NCBI GenBank assembly: GCA_020053565.1
Contig: JAGVMY010000128.1
Span: 1 to 23,565 of the forward strand
Reading direction: 5' to 3'
DNA: 23,565 nt
Source: Thermodesulfovibrionales bacterium
GTDB lineage: Bacteria; Nitrospirota; Thermodesulfovibrionia; Thermodesulfovibrionales; SM23-35
Position 1 is the stretch's first letter, and the number at the start of each line of letters is the position of its first letter. This document shows, one piece after another, positions 15,342 to 21,913 of the stretch. Made by a program: the position numbers and the translations under genes. The notes below the pieces were generated by a model that did no database searches, was not told the origin of the DNA, and saw nothing but the letters and a program-made list of their open reading frames with translations.

Positions 15342-15511
15342 CAGAAACAGCCAAGCTGGCAATTGGTTATTTTCACTTTAAGCTTGTCAGCAGCCTCTCC
15401 AATAGTTTTATAGGGAACACCAAGCTCCTCTGCAATCATCCTCGCAGTAAGACAGGGGAGTTTACCCTTAACCGCTCTTTTCTTAATCTCTTCTACCACT
15501 CTATCTTTCAT
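15341..15511 (-). CDS. small HTH-like protein ending in CQLGCF (56 aa)
   Basis: The minus-strand frame from ATG (15509-15511) to TGA (15341-15343) encodes a basic protein starting MKDRVVEEIKKRAVKG. The centre, TARMIAEELGVPYKTIGEAAD, reads as a helix-turn-helix-type motif, and the protein ends with NCQLGCF, placing two cysteines in a CxxxC pattern at the extreme C-terminus, plus a third in LPCLTA. I recall short proteins with this same ending in anaerobic bacteria but cannot name the family. The stop codon overlaps the ccsB start (TGATG), so the two are coupled. No ribosome-binding site is visible before the ATG; a promoter-like -10 lies only a few bases upstream, so the message may be leaderless. 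Confidence 0.75.
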   Translation of the reverse strand: MKDRVVEEIKKRAVKGKLPCLTARMIAEELGVPYKTIGEAADKLKVKITNCQLGCF

Positions 15512-15514
15512 TTC

Positions 15515-15544
15515 AGTATATATACGTCAGACTCTGTTTTTCAA
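15515..15544 (-). promoter_or_regulatory. candidate promoter of the small HTH gene-ccsB-hemA-hemC operon
   Basis: On the minus strand TTGAAA (plus 15539-15544) is followed after 16 bases by TATATA (plus 15517-15522), or after 18 by TATACT. These boxes end only 3 to 6 bases before the ATG at 15511, which would make the transcript leaderless or force use of a later start. Confidence 0.4.
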
Positions 15545-15671
15545 TTGCAAGCAACTTTACAGTTCTTGCAACCCCATGCGATTTCACGGGCAATGTAAAT
15601 TTTAAAACATCAGGCTTCGAAAATTCAATTAAACTGGTATGGAAACAAAAATTAAAGAAGATTTTATAAAA

Positions 15672-15680
15672 TGATATAAT
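15672..15680 (+). promoter_or_regulatory. extended -10 promoter of hicBA
   Basis: TGATATAAT (TGn plus a perfect TATAAT) lies 31 bases before hicB. A TTAAAG 17 bases upstream is a poor -35, as is usual with extended -10 promoters. An AGGAGG (15698-15703) precedes the ATG. The short AT-rich spacer between is where an autoregulating HicB would be expected to bind. Confidence 0.6.
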
Positions 15681-15711
15681 TGTATATTGATTAATTCAGG
15701 AGGAAATAAAC

Positions 15712-15915
15712 ATGAAAATAAAGGTTGTCGTTCACAAGGCTGAAGAGGGGGGATTCTGGGCAGAAGTGCCTTCTATTCCAGGCTGTTTTACACAAGGAGA
15801 TACCTGGGAAGAATTATTGAAAAATATTTATGAAGCAATTGAGGCTTGCTTGTCTGTTGATACGAAAGAGATTGAATTAAATCCAGATGACAAGGTACTG
15901 GAAATTGCTGTATGA
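15712..15915 (+). CDS. hicB: HicB-type antitoxin
   Basis: HicB proteins neutralise the HicA mRNA interferase. This 67-residue protein has the short partially degraded RNase H-like fold seen in the family: KIKVVVHKAEEGGFWAEVPSIPGCFTQGDTWEELLKNI, then an amphipathic helix. There is no separate C-terminal DNA-binding domain, as in the many short HicB proteins of this kind. It has a strong AGGAGG and its own extended -10 promoter. The stop overlaps the hicA start (ATGA). The order antitoxin-toxin is the reverse of the E. coli hicAB order but common elsewhere. Confidence 0.9.
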   Translation: MKIKVVVHKAEEGGFWAEVPSIPGCFTQGDTWEELLKNIYEAIEACLSVDTKEIELNPDDKVLEIAV

Positions 15916-16118
15916 AAAGCATATCTGGAAAGGATCTATGCAAGATTTTAGAGAAAAAAGGCTGGGAGTTGAAAAACATACACGGAAGTCATCATGTATA
16001 CATAAAGGCAGGAAGAAAAGAGCGAATAAGTGTTTCAGTTCATGGTAATAGAGACCTGAAAATAGGCATGTTAAAGGCAATAATGAAAATTGCAGAAATA
16101 GATGAAAGTGAATTATAA
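15912..16118 (+). CDS. hicA: HicA-type mRNA interferase toxin
   Basis: HicA is a small dsRBD-like ribonuclease that cuts mRNA when not bound by HicB. The 68-residue protein has the typical layout ISGKDLCKILEKKGWELK, then the catalytic-histidine loop GSHHVYIK, a beta strand ISVSVHGNRDLKIGML and a final helix. It overlaps hicB by four bases, so the pair is cotranslated, and it converges on the MobB-like gene with an 8-base gap. Both genes look intact. Confidence 0.9.
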   Translation: MKSISGKDLCKILEKKGWELKNIHGSHHVYIKAGRKERISVSVHGNRDLKIGMLKAIMKIAEIDESEL

Positions 16119-16154
16119 AAAGTAGGCTACTTAATAAGTCCTTTTATAAAATTC
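16110..16154. terminator. inverted repeats between convergent hicA and the MobB-like gene
   Basis: An outer imperfect repeat (GAATTATAAAAAG at 16110 onward against CTTTTATAAAATTC at 16141-16154) encloses a smaller one (AAGTAG, one base, CTACTT, 16120-16132). Placed across both stop codons, it could end transcription in both directions. It is AT-rich and without a clear GC stem, so this is a guess. Confidence 0.4.
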
Positions 16155-16642
16155 AAAAAACCTTCCATGTCATCACTACGAAATTTTTTAGCACCTTCAG
16201 GTGTTCCTTGTGGAAGGTCTTTCTCAAAGATAACAACATCTGCTATGCTCAGTATTTTTTCTGCACTTTTCTTGAATCTTTCCTTAGTTCCGGATATGAA
16301 TATCACCACATCAGGTTTTAAAAACTCAATTGCACTATTACCTTCAACGAGGATACCTTTAAGATCAGAGAGCCTTCCTACTGCTATCGGAAGTATCTCT
16401 TCAAGTCCAGAGGCAGGAGACTGAACCCAGAGTACCCTTTCAGCACCAGCATCCAGTAACCTTTTTGTGTCCTTCCCCTCTTCTGAAAGAATTTCTCTAT
16501 CATCTGTTATGGAGCAGTAAAGGGAGGTCTTTGTATATTTTATCGCACCCCAACCTTTCAGCCTTTTAAGAATCAATGAAGCAATAGAGGTTTTTCCAGC
16601 GCCACTATGCCCACCGCCAATCCCTATGATAAAAGGTCTTAT
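16127..16642 (-). CDS. MobB-like P-loop NTPase, probable ATA start
   Basis: MobB-type proteins bind GTP and assist formation of the molybdopterin guanine dinucleotide cofactor. The 171-residue frame starts IRPFIIGIGGGHSGAGKTS, with a Walker A motif GGGHSGAGKT (residues 9-18), then GKDTKRLLDAGAERVLWVQSP and the Walker B-like segment LKGILVEGNS. A TTG at 16576 would give 149 residues but lose the P-loop, so it cannot be the functional start. There is no ATG, GTG or TTG between the upstream in-frame stop (within topA) and the P-loop. The ATA at 16640-16642 overlaps the topA TAA stop codon as ATAA, exactly where the usual ATGA overlap would put an ATG. I infer start at this ATA or mutation of an ancestral ATG. 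The family call is moderate; another small P-loop family is possible. Confidence 0.68.
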   Translation of the reverse strand: MRPFIIGIGGGHSGAGKTSIASLILKRLKGWGAIKYTKTSLYCSITDDREILSEEGKDTKRLLDAGAERVLWVQSPASGLEEILPIAVGRLSDLKGILVEGNSAIEFLKPDVVIFISGTKERFKKSAEKILSIADVVIFEKDLPQGTPEGAKKFRSDDMEGFLNFIKGLIK

Positions 16643-18951
16643 ACAGCCTCTTCTGAGGGTGGTTTTTCAGTTTCTTTATATCCACACTCTTTTTTATGAC
16701 AGAAGATTGTTACATTTCCTGCTTTATCTCGCTTTTTAAGAAGGAAGTCAGCCCCGCATTTAGGACATTTGTGGGAAACAGGTTTATACCACGTTGCGAA
16801 TTTGCATTCAGGATAGTTGCTGCAGCTCCAGAACGGTTTTCCTTTTCTTGAACGTCTCTCTACAATATCTCCTCCGTCCTTAGGACATTTTATTCCTGTA
16901 GAAAGAGGCTTTGTATTTTTGCATTCAGGATACTTTGAACAGGCGAGAAATTTACCATATCTCCCTGATTTGAGCACCATCGGCGCGCCGCATTTCTCGC
17001 ACTTTTCGTCTGTGAACTGAGCAATTTTTTCCATTTCCTGTGCTGTGTGCTCTGTGGTTTCTGTCTTAAGAGGTTTCGTATTCTTACATTTGGGAAATCC
17101 TGTACATGCCATAAACCTTCCATGTCTTCCCCATCTGATGACCATTGGAAGGCCGCATTTCTCACATAAGTTTTCGGTTGGTATGTCCTTTGGCTTTACC
17201 CTGCCTGTAGTTTTTATAGCCTCTGTAAGGTCATGGCTAAAGGGGCTATAAAATTCTCTTACAACCTTTACCCATTTCATCTTTCCATCTTCTATGCGGT
17301 CAAGTTCATCCTCCATCTTTGCAGTAAAACCTATATCGATGAGTTCAGGAAATCTTTCAACGAGGTAATCATTTACTACGATACCGAGTTCAGTCGGAAA
17401 AAACTTCCCTTCTGTCTTATGAATATATTTCCTTTCCTGAATTGTTGAGAGGATTGCTGCATAGGTGCTCGGTCTGCCAATACCCCTTTCCTCGAGCGCT
17501 TTGATAAGTGATGCCTCTGAATAACGTGGTGGTGGCATTGTAAAATGTTGTCTCGGGAGTAAATTGAGAAGTTTTAATGTCTCCCCTTCTTTTAATGCAG
17601 GAAGGAGCTCTCCTTCTTCCTCTTCTCCATTATCTCTCCCCTCGATATAAAGAGCTATAAAACCATTGAAACGTATGACAGTCCCGGTTGCCCTGAGCTC
17701 ATATAAGCTGACAGGCTGTCCAGCATGCAAGCTCTCAATGGTAAATGTCGTCTGCTCAAGTTGTGCTGGCGACATCTGGCTTGCTATGAAACGATTCCAT
17801 ATCAGTGTGTAAAGTGCATGCTGGTCTTTTGAGAAAAATTGTTTAATCTCTTCTGGTCTTTTATCAGGATATGTTGGCCTTATTGCTTCATGCGCATCCT
17901 GTACTAATGCCTTGCTTTTATAAATAGGTGGTTTTTCAGGGATGTAATCTTTTCCATAGACTTTTTCAATGAATTTCCTTGCCCACTCTTGAGCCTCTGA
18001 TGCTACCCTGTGCGAATCTGTTCTCATATAGGTAATGAGTCCTACTGCACCTTCCTCACCAAGTTCAATTCCTTCATAGAGTTGTTGTGCTACTGACATG
18101 GTCTTTTTCGCCGTGAATCTTAGTTTCCTTGCTGCTTCCTGCTGAAGAGTGCTTGTAATAAATGGCGGGTAGGGCATTCTCTTCTTCTGTTTACGTTCTA
18201 TCTTGCTCAGTACAAATTCTTTATCATTTAAATCCGCAACAATTGCATTTGCAGCCTCTCCATCAGGGATAAGGGATTTACTGTCTGTTTTCGGCTGTTG
18301 ACTTATTTTGTTGAGCCTTGCCCAGAACGCAGGAGGTTGAAACCCTTCAAATTCTGCACGTATACTCCAGTATTCTTCAGGTTTGAATGCCTCTATCTCA
18401 CGCTCTCTTTCTACAATAAGTCTTACTGAAACAGACTGTACTCTCCCTGCACTCAGACCTCTCCTTACCTTCCTCCAGAGGAGAGGGCTGAGCCCGTACC
18501 CAACAAGCCTGTCAAGTATCCTTCTGGCCTGTTGGGCATCAACTTTGTTCATATCTATTTTTTCCGGTTTTTTAACTGCTTCTCTTACAGCCCGCTCTGT
18601 TATCTCATTAAAAATTATCCTGTAGATCTTCTCATTTAAGGGTTGAGATTTTTTCTCCGATATTTCATAAGCAATATGCCATGCGATTGCCTCACCCTCT
18701 CGATCGGGATCAGGAGCAAGAAATACCTTGTCGGCCTCTTTTGATGCCTTTTTCAGTTCTTTAATCACTTTCTCCTTACCGGGGATTACCACATAATGGG
18801 GTTTAAAATTATTCTCAATATCGACCCCGAGATCTTTTTCAGGAAGGTCTTTTATATGACCAATCGATGCCTTCACGGTAAATTCTTTTCCGAGTATCTT
18901 ATGTATGGTCTTTGCCTTTGCAGGCGATTCAACGATGACAAGATTGTTCAT
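16639..18951 (-). CDS. topA: DNA topoisomerase I (type IA)
   Basis: TopA relaxes negative supercoils through a transient 5'-phosphotyrosine bond. The 770-residue protein has the Toprim domain (VIVESPAKAKTI, then APDPDREGEAIAWHI), the region GYGLSPLLWRKVRRGLSAGRVQSV and the active-site block GLITYMRTDSHRVA. The last about 190 residues carry four C4-type zinc-finger modules starting CEKCGLPM, CEKCGAPM, CPKDGGDI and CPKCGADF. The linker between the first and second finger contains TETTEHTAQEMEK, encoded in part by a heptanucleotide array. Its ATG overlaps the dprA stop (ATGA), and its TAA overlaps the ATA of the MobB-like gene. Confidence 0.97.
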   Translation of the reverse strand: MNNLVIVESPAKAKTIHKILGKEFTVKASIGHIKDLPEKDLGVDIENNFKPHYVVIPGKEKVIKELKKASKEADKVFLAPDPDREGEAIAWHIAYEISEKKSQPLNEKIYRIIFNEITERAVREAVKKPEKIDMNKVDAQQARRILDRLVGYGLSPLLWRKVRRGLSAGRVQSVSVRLIVEREREIEAFKPEEYWSIRAEFEGFQPPAFWARLNKISQQPKTDSKSLIPDGEAANAIVADLNDKEFVLSKIERKQKKRMPYPPFITSTLQQEAARKLRFTAKKTMSVAQQLYEGIELGEEGAVGLITYMRTDSHRVASEAQEWARKFIEKVYGKDYIPEKPPIYKSKALVQDAHEAIRPTYPDKRPEEIKQFFSKDQHALYTLIWNRFIASQMSPAQLEQTTFTIESLHAGQPVSLYELRATGTVIRFNGFIALYIEGRDNGEEEEGELLPALKEGETLKLLNLLPRQHFTMPPPRYSEASLIKALEERGIGRPSTYAAILSTIQERKYIHKTEGKFFPTELGIVVNDYLVERFPELIDIGFTAKMEDELDRIEDGKMKWVKVVREFYSPFSHDLTEAIKTTGRVKPKDIPTENLCEKCGLPMVIRWGRHGRFMACTGFPKCKNTKPLKTETTEHTAQEMEKIAQFTDEKCEKCGAPMVLKSGRYGKFLACSKYPECKNTKPLSTGIKCPKDGGDIVERRSRKGKPFWSCSNYPECKFATWYKPVSHKCPKCGADFLLKKRDKAGNVTIFCHKKECGYKETEKPPSEEAV
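17038..17058. repeat. short heptanucleotide array in the topA zinc-finger linker
   Basis: The heptads CTGTGCT, GTGTGCT and CTGTGGT run in register, followed by a more diverged TTCTGTC. The unit CTGTGCT is identical to one half of the 14-base unit in hemC (12426-12467). It encodes part of the linker after the first zinc finger, where extra residues would be tolerated. Confidence 0.6.
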
Positions 18952-20033
18952 GCCAGATAAAACCTCTTGCCAGTTGTTTGCCTGACAATGCCTTTCAGTT
19001 CGAGTCCAAGAAGGACCCCAAGTATTTTTGATGACGGTAATCTACTTTCCCGTGAGATAACATCTATATGCTTTGGCTCTCCGGTGAGCATATTACACAG
19101 GTTCATTTCTTCATCTGTTACTTCCATCTTTGCCTTCTCCTTTGATTTGATAAATCCTTTTAACACAGGGGCAAGTTCCTCCACAATATCATCTGCTTTT
19201 CTTGTGAGCATCGCGCCTTTTTTTATAAGGTTGTTTGTCCCTTCCGAAGTAGGTGAGGTGATATTACCAGGCACTGCAAATACTTCTCTGTTCTGTTCAA
19301 GAGCGCATCCTGCAGTAATGAGTGAGCCACTGTCAGAGGTAGCCTCTATGACAAGGACACCCAGAGAAAGTCCGCTGATTAATCTGTTTCTTCGGGGGAA
19401 ATTTTCTTTGTCAGGAGGAGTCCCTGGAGGGAACTCACTTATCACACAACCGGAGCTCACAATTTTATCCATTAATCCTTTGTTCTCAGGAGGATAAGGA
19501 ATATCAAGACCTGAGCCAAGTACTGCTATAGTCCTCCCACCAACTCTTAACGCACTTTTATGTGATATACCATCAATACCTCTGGCCATACCACTTACAA
19601 TAGTAAATCCCATAGCCGCAAGATCTTCTGAAATCTTTTCTGTAACCGATGTCCCATAGGGGGTTGGCTTGCGTGAACCAACAATTGCAACTGCATATCT
19701 GTCCTGTGGATGAATATCACCCTTCATATAAATGATGATAGGGGCATCCTCTATTTCCCTGAGCAACTCCGGATATGAGGACTCACCAAAACTCACCGCC
19801 TTTATCCCTCTTTTTTCGAGAACATTAATCCGTCTCTCAACGTCTTTCCATGACGAAAAACTTTTTATATTTTTTGCCCTGTTTATCCCAACTCCATCTA
19901 CAGAAAGGATCTCATCAATCTTTGCAGTGAATATACTCTCAGGTGTACCAAACACTGAGAGTAATTTCCTGGACACAATAGGACCCACATCCGACAGCAT
20001 AGATAGCGCAATCCAGTATTTAAGTTCTGACAT
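18948..20033 (-). CDS. dprA: DNA-processing protein DprA (Smf)
   Basis: DprA binds incoming single-stranded DNA and loads RecA in natural transformation; it is widely conserved also in bacteria not known to be competent. The 361-residue protein has an N-terminal helix-hairpin-helix/SAM-like region with SVDGVGINRAKNI, then the Rossmann-like core with AIVGSRKPTPYGTSV, SGMARGIDGISHKSAL, GSGLDIPYPPEN, PRRNRLISGLSLGVLVIEA and SGSLITAGCALEQNREVFAVPG. A C-terminal winged-helix-like DML1 domain follows. It precedes topA with a 4-base overlap, a widely conserved pairing. argG lies 25 bases upstream. Confidence 0.96.
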   Translation of the reverse strand: MSELKYWIALSMLSDVGPIVSRKLLSVFGTPESIFTAKIDEILSVDGVGINRAKNIKSFSSWKDVERRINVLEKRGIKAVSFGESSYPELLREIEDAPIIIYMKGDIHPQDRYAVAIVGSRKPTPYGTSVTEKISEDLAAMGFTIVSGMARGIDGISHKSALRVGGRTIAVLGSGLDIPYPPENKGLMDKIVSSGCVISEFPPGTPPDKENFPRRNRLISGLSLGVLVIEATSDSGSLITAGCALEQNREVFAVPGNITSPTSEGTNNLIKKGAMLTRKADDIVEELAPVLKGFIKSKEKAKMEVTDEEMNLCNMLTGEPKHIDVISRESRLPSSKILGVLLGLELKGIVRQTTGKRFYLA

Positions 20034-20058
20034 AATTTAATTCATTTATCCTCAATAA

Positions 20059-21261
20059 TTAATCTTTGCCCTGATTTTTCAATTTTTTTAATTTCAGCCT
20101 GAGGGCATTTATTTTAATAAACCCCTCTGCATCTTTCTGATTATATCCACCCTCGGCCTCAAATGTTGCAAGCTCCGGATGATACAGAGAATTCGGAGAT
20201 TTCCTCCCTACAACATAACAGTTCCCTTTATAGAGCTTAACCTTCACAGTACCTGTCACCTCTTTCTGTGCCTCATCCATAAAAGTCTGAAGAGCTTCCC
20301 TCTCAGGAGAAAACCAATACCCATAATATATAAGCTCCGAATAACGTATGATAAGCGAGTCCCTGAGATGGAGTATTTCCCTGTCCAGGGTTATTGACTC
20401 AACTGCCCTGTGGGCTATATGGAGTACCGTACCACCTGGTGTTTCATAAACACCCCTGGATTTAATTCCAACATACCTGTTTTCTACCAGATCTATCCTT
20501 CCCACACCATTTTCACCTGCAATGGAATTCATCTTCATGAGAAGGACTGCGGGAGACATTTGCTCATCATTGATTGCAACAGGATCACCCTTCTCATAAG
20601 AGATGTCAATATATACTGGCTTATCAGGTGCTTTCTCTGGTGGTACACTCATCGTGTACATTTCAGAAGGTGGTTCCTGCCAGGGGTCTTCGAGGATTCC
20701 TCCTTCATAACTGATATGAAAAATATTTCTATCAATGCTATAAGGTTTTTCTTTTGTTGCAGTCACCGGAATGCCATGTATTTCAGAATATTCAATCAGG
20801 GACTGTCGTGAACTAAACTGCCACTCCCTCCATGGCGCTATAACCTTAATATCTGGCTTGAGCGCATAATAGGTGAGTTCAAACCTGACCTGGTCATTGC
20901 CTTTACCTGTCGCACCATGAGCAACAGCTTCAGCACCTTCCTTTTCTGCGATCTCTATCTGCTTCTTCGCAATAAGAGGTCTTGCAATTGATGTTCCGAG
21001 CAGATATGAACTCTCATACGCTGCGTTTGCCCTGAGCATCGGGAATATATACTCTCTTACAAACTCTTCTTTCAGGTCTTCTATATATACTTTTGAGGCG
21101 CCGGTCTTTAATGCCTTTTCGCTTATGACTTCAAGATCTTCGACTTGGCCGAGGTCCGCACAGAATGCGATTATCTCTGTTTTATATTTTTCCTTCAACC
21201 ATTTTATTGCGACAGAGGTATCAAGACCTCCTGAATATGCAATGACAATCTTATTTACCAT
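20059..21261 (-). CDS. argG: argininosuccinate synthase
   Basis: ArgG joins citrulline and aspartate with ATP, the penultimate step of arginine synthesis. The 400-residue protein shows the PP-loop AYSGGLDTSVAIKWL, the block HGATGKGNDQVRFELTY, IAPWREW, and NIFHISYEGGILEDP. Length is typical. A GGAGG lies eight bases before the ATG. It is the first gene of the argG-dprA-topA-MobB-like run. The C-terminus is lysine-rich (LRLKLKKLKNQGKD). Confidence 0.98.
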   Translation of the reverse strand: MVNKIVIAYSGGLDTSVAIKWLKEKYKTEIIAFCADLGQVEDLEVISEKALKTGASKVYIEDLKEEFVREYIFPMLRANAAYESSYLLGTSIARPLIAKKQIEIAEKEGAEAVAHGATGKGNDQVRFELTYYALKPDIKVIAPWREWQFSSRQSLIEYSEIHGIPVTATKEKPYSIDRNIFHISYEGGILEDPWQEPPSEMYTMSVPPEKAPDKPVYIDISYEKGDPVAINDEQMSPAVLLMKMNSIAGENGVGRIDLVENRYVGIKSRGVYETPGGTVLHIAHRAVESITLDREILHLRDSLIIRYSELIYYGYWFSPEREALQTFMDEAQKEVTGTVKVKLYKGNCYVVGRKSPNSLYHPELATFEAEGGYNQKDAEGFIKINALRLKLKKLKNQGKD

Positions 21262-21355
21262 ATATGTACCTCCAATAAGCTATTCATACCATAATGACCA
21301 CGTATATGGTTATTGAGTACTTTAACTTAAACTATATATTACACCATTTTGTCAA
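21262..21355 (-). promoter_or_regulatory. argG upstream region with candidate -35 and operator-like sequences
   Basis: On the minus strand a perfect TTGACA lies at plus 21350-21355, but the -10 at the matching distance (GTTTAA) is poor. Nearer the gene is an imperfect inverted repeat AATAACCA/TGGTCATT, and a TATGAAT followed by TTATT that faintly resembles half of an ArgR box. These are weak hints of arginine control, no more. Confidence 0.3.
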
Positions 21356-21427
21356 GAGCCTATTTTAAAAACTATAAACGATAGCATAAATCTAAAATAA
21401 ATGTAAAACGCTGAGGACAATCTTTGC

Positions 21428-21457
21428 TTGACTGAGAAAACAACTGTACGCTATAAT
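21428..21457 (+). promoter_or_regulatory. fur-feoB promoter
   Basis: TTGACT (21428-21433) and TATAAT (21452-21457) are separated by 18 bases, matching consensus at 11 of 12 positions. The predicted transcription start near 21464 lies inside the Fur box, leaving a leader of under 20 bases and no clear ribosome-binding site. Confidence 0.78.
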
Positions 21458-21461
21458 TGAT

Positions 21462-21480
21462 ATTGAGAATCAGTCTCAAT
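21462..21480. promoter_or_regulatory. Fur box
   Basis: ATTGAGA, five bases (ATCAG), TCTCAAT forms a perfect 7+5+7 inverted repeat of 19 bases. It fits the TGAGAAT-N-ATTCTCA layout of Fur operators with one mismatch. It covers the predicted transcription start and ends one base before the fur ATG, so Fur very likely represses its own operon. Confidence 0.82.
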
Positions 21481-21481
21481 T

Positions 21482-21913
21482 ATGGAAAAGAAGATATTCA
21501 ACAAGTTCCTTAAGGAACGAGGACAAAAATTCACAAAGGAACGTTCAGCAATCCTGCAAAGGATATTCTCCTATCACGGCCATTTCGACACTGAATCTCT
21601 CTATCTAAAGATAAGGGAGACAGGCTTGAAGGCATCGAGGGCATCTGTGTACAGAACCTTAAACCTTCTCCGTGAATGCGGCTTAATAGAAAAGGTAACG
21701 AAGACAGAACATGGCACTATTTATGAATACACGTTCGGTCATGAGCACCATGATCATATGTTGTGTATCGGATGTGGAACCATCATAGAATTTTATTCTG
21801 AAGATCTTGAAAGACTTCAAGAGAACATCTGCAGGAGACAGGACTTTAAAGGAGTAACTCATAGTCTCGAGATAAGAGGATATTGCAAGAGATGCCAAAA
21901 GAACAAAAAATAA
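21482..21913 (+). CDS. fur: ferric uptake regulator family repressor
   Basis: Fur proteins bind DNA when loaded with metal and repress iron uptake genes. The 143-residue protein has an N-terminal winged helix (KFTKERSAILQRIF, then KASRASVYRTLNLLRECGLIEK). The C-terminal dimerisation/metal domain carries HEHHDHMLCIGCG and a final CKRC, giving two CxxC pairs for structural zinc. The Fur box directly in front and the iron transporter gene behind support an iron-sensing role over Zur or PerR, though the family is hard to separate by sequence alone. Its last 22 bases overlap the start of feoB. Confidence 0.93.
   Translation: MEKKIFNKFLKERGQKFTKERSAILQRIFSYHGHFDTESLYLKIRETGLKASRASVYRTLNLLRECGLIEKVTKTEHGTIYEYTFGHEHHDHMLCIGCGTIIEFYSEDLERLQENICRRQDFKGVTHSLEIRGYCKRCQKNKK

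Noticed and set aside
21262..21300. ArgR box before argG
   Set aside because: Only a half site resembles the consensus and the second half is poor, so it is not listed as a separate operator.
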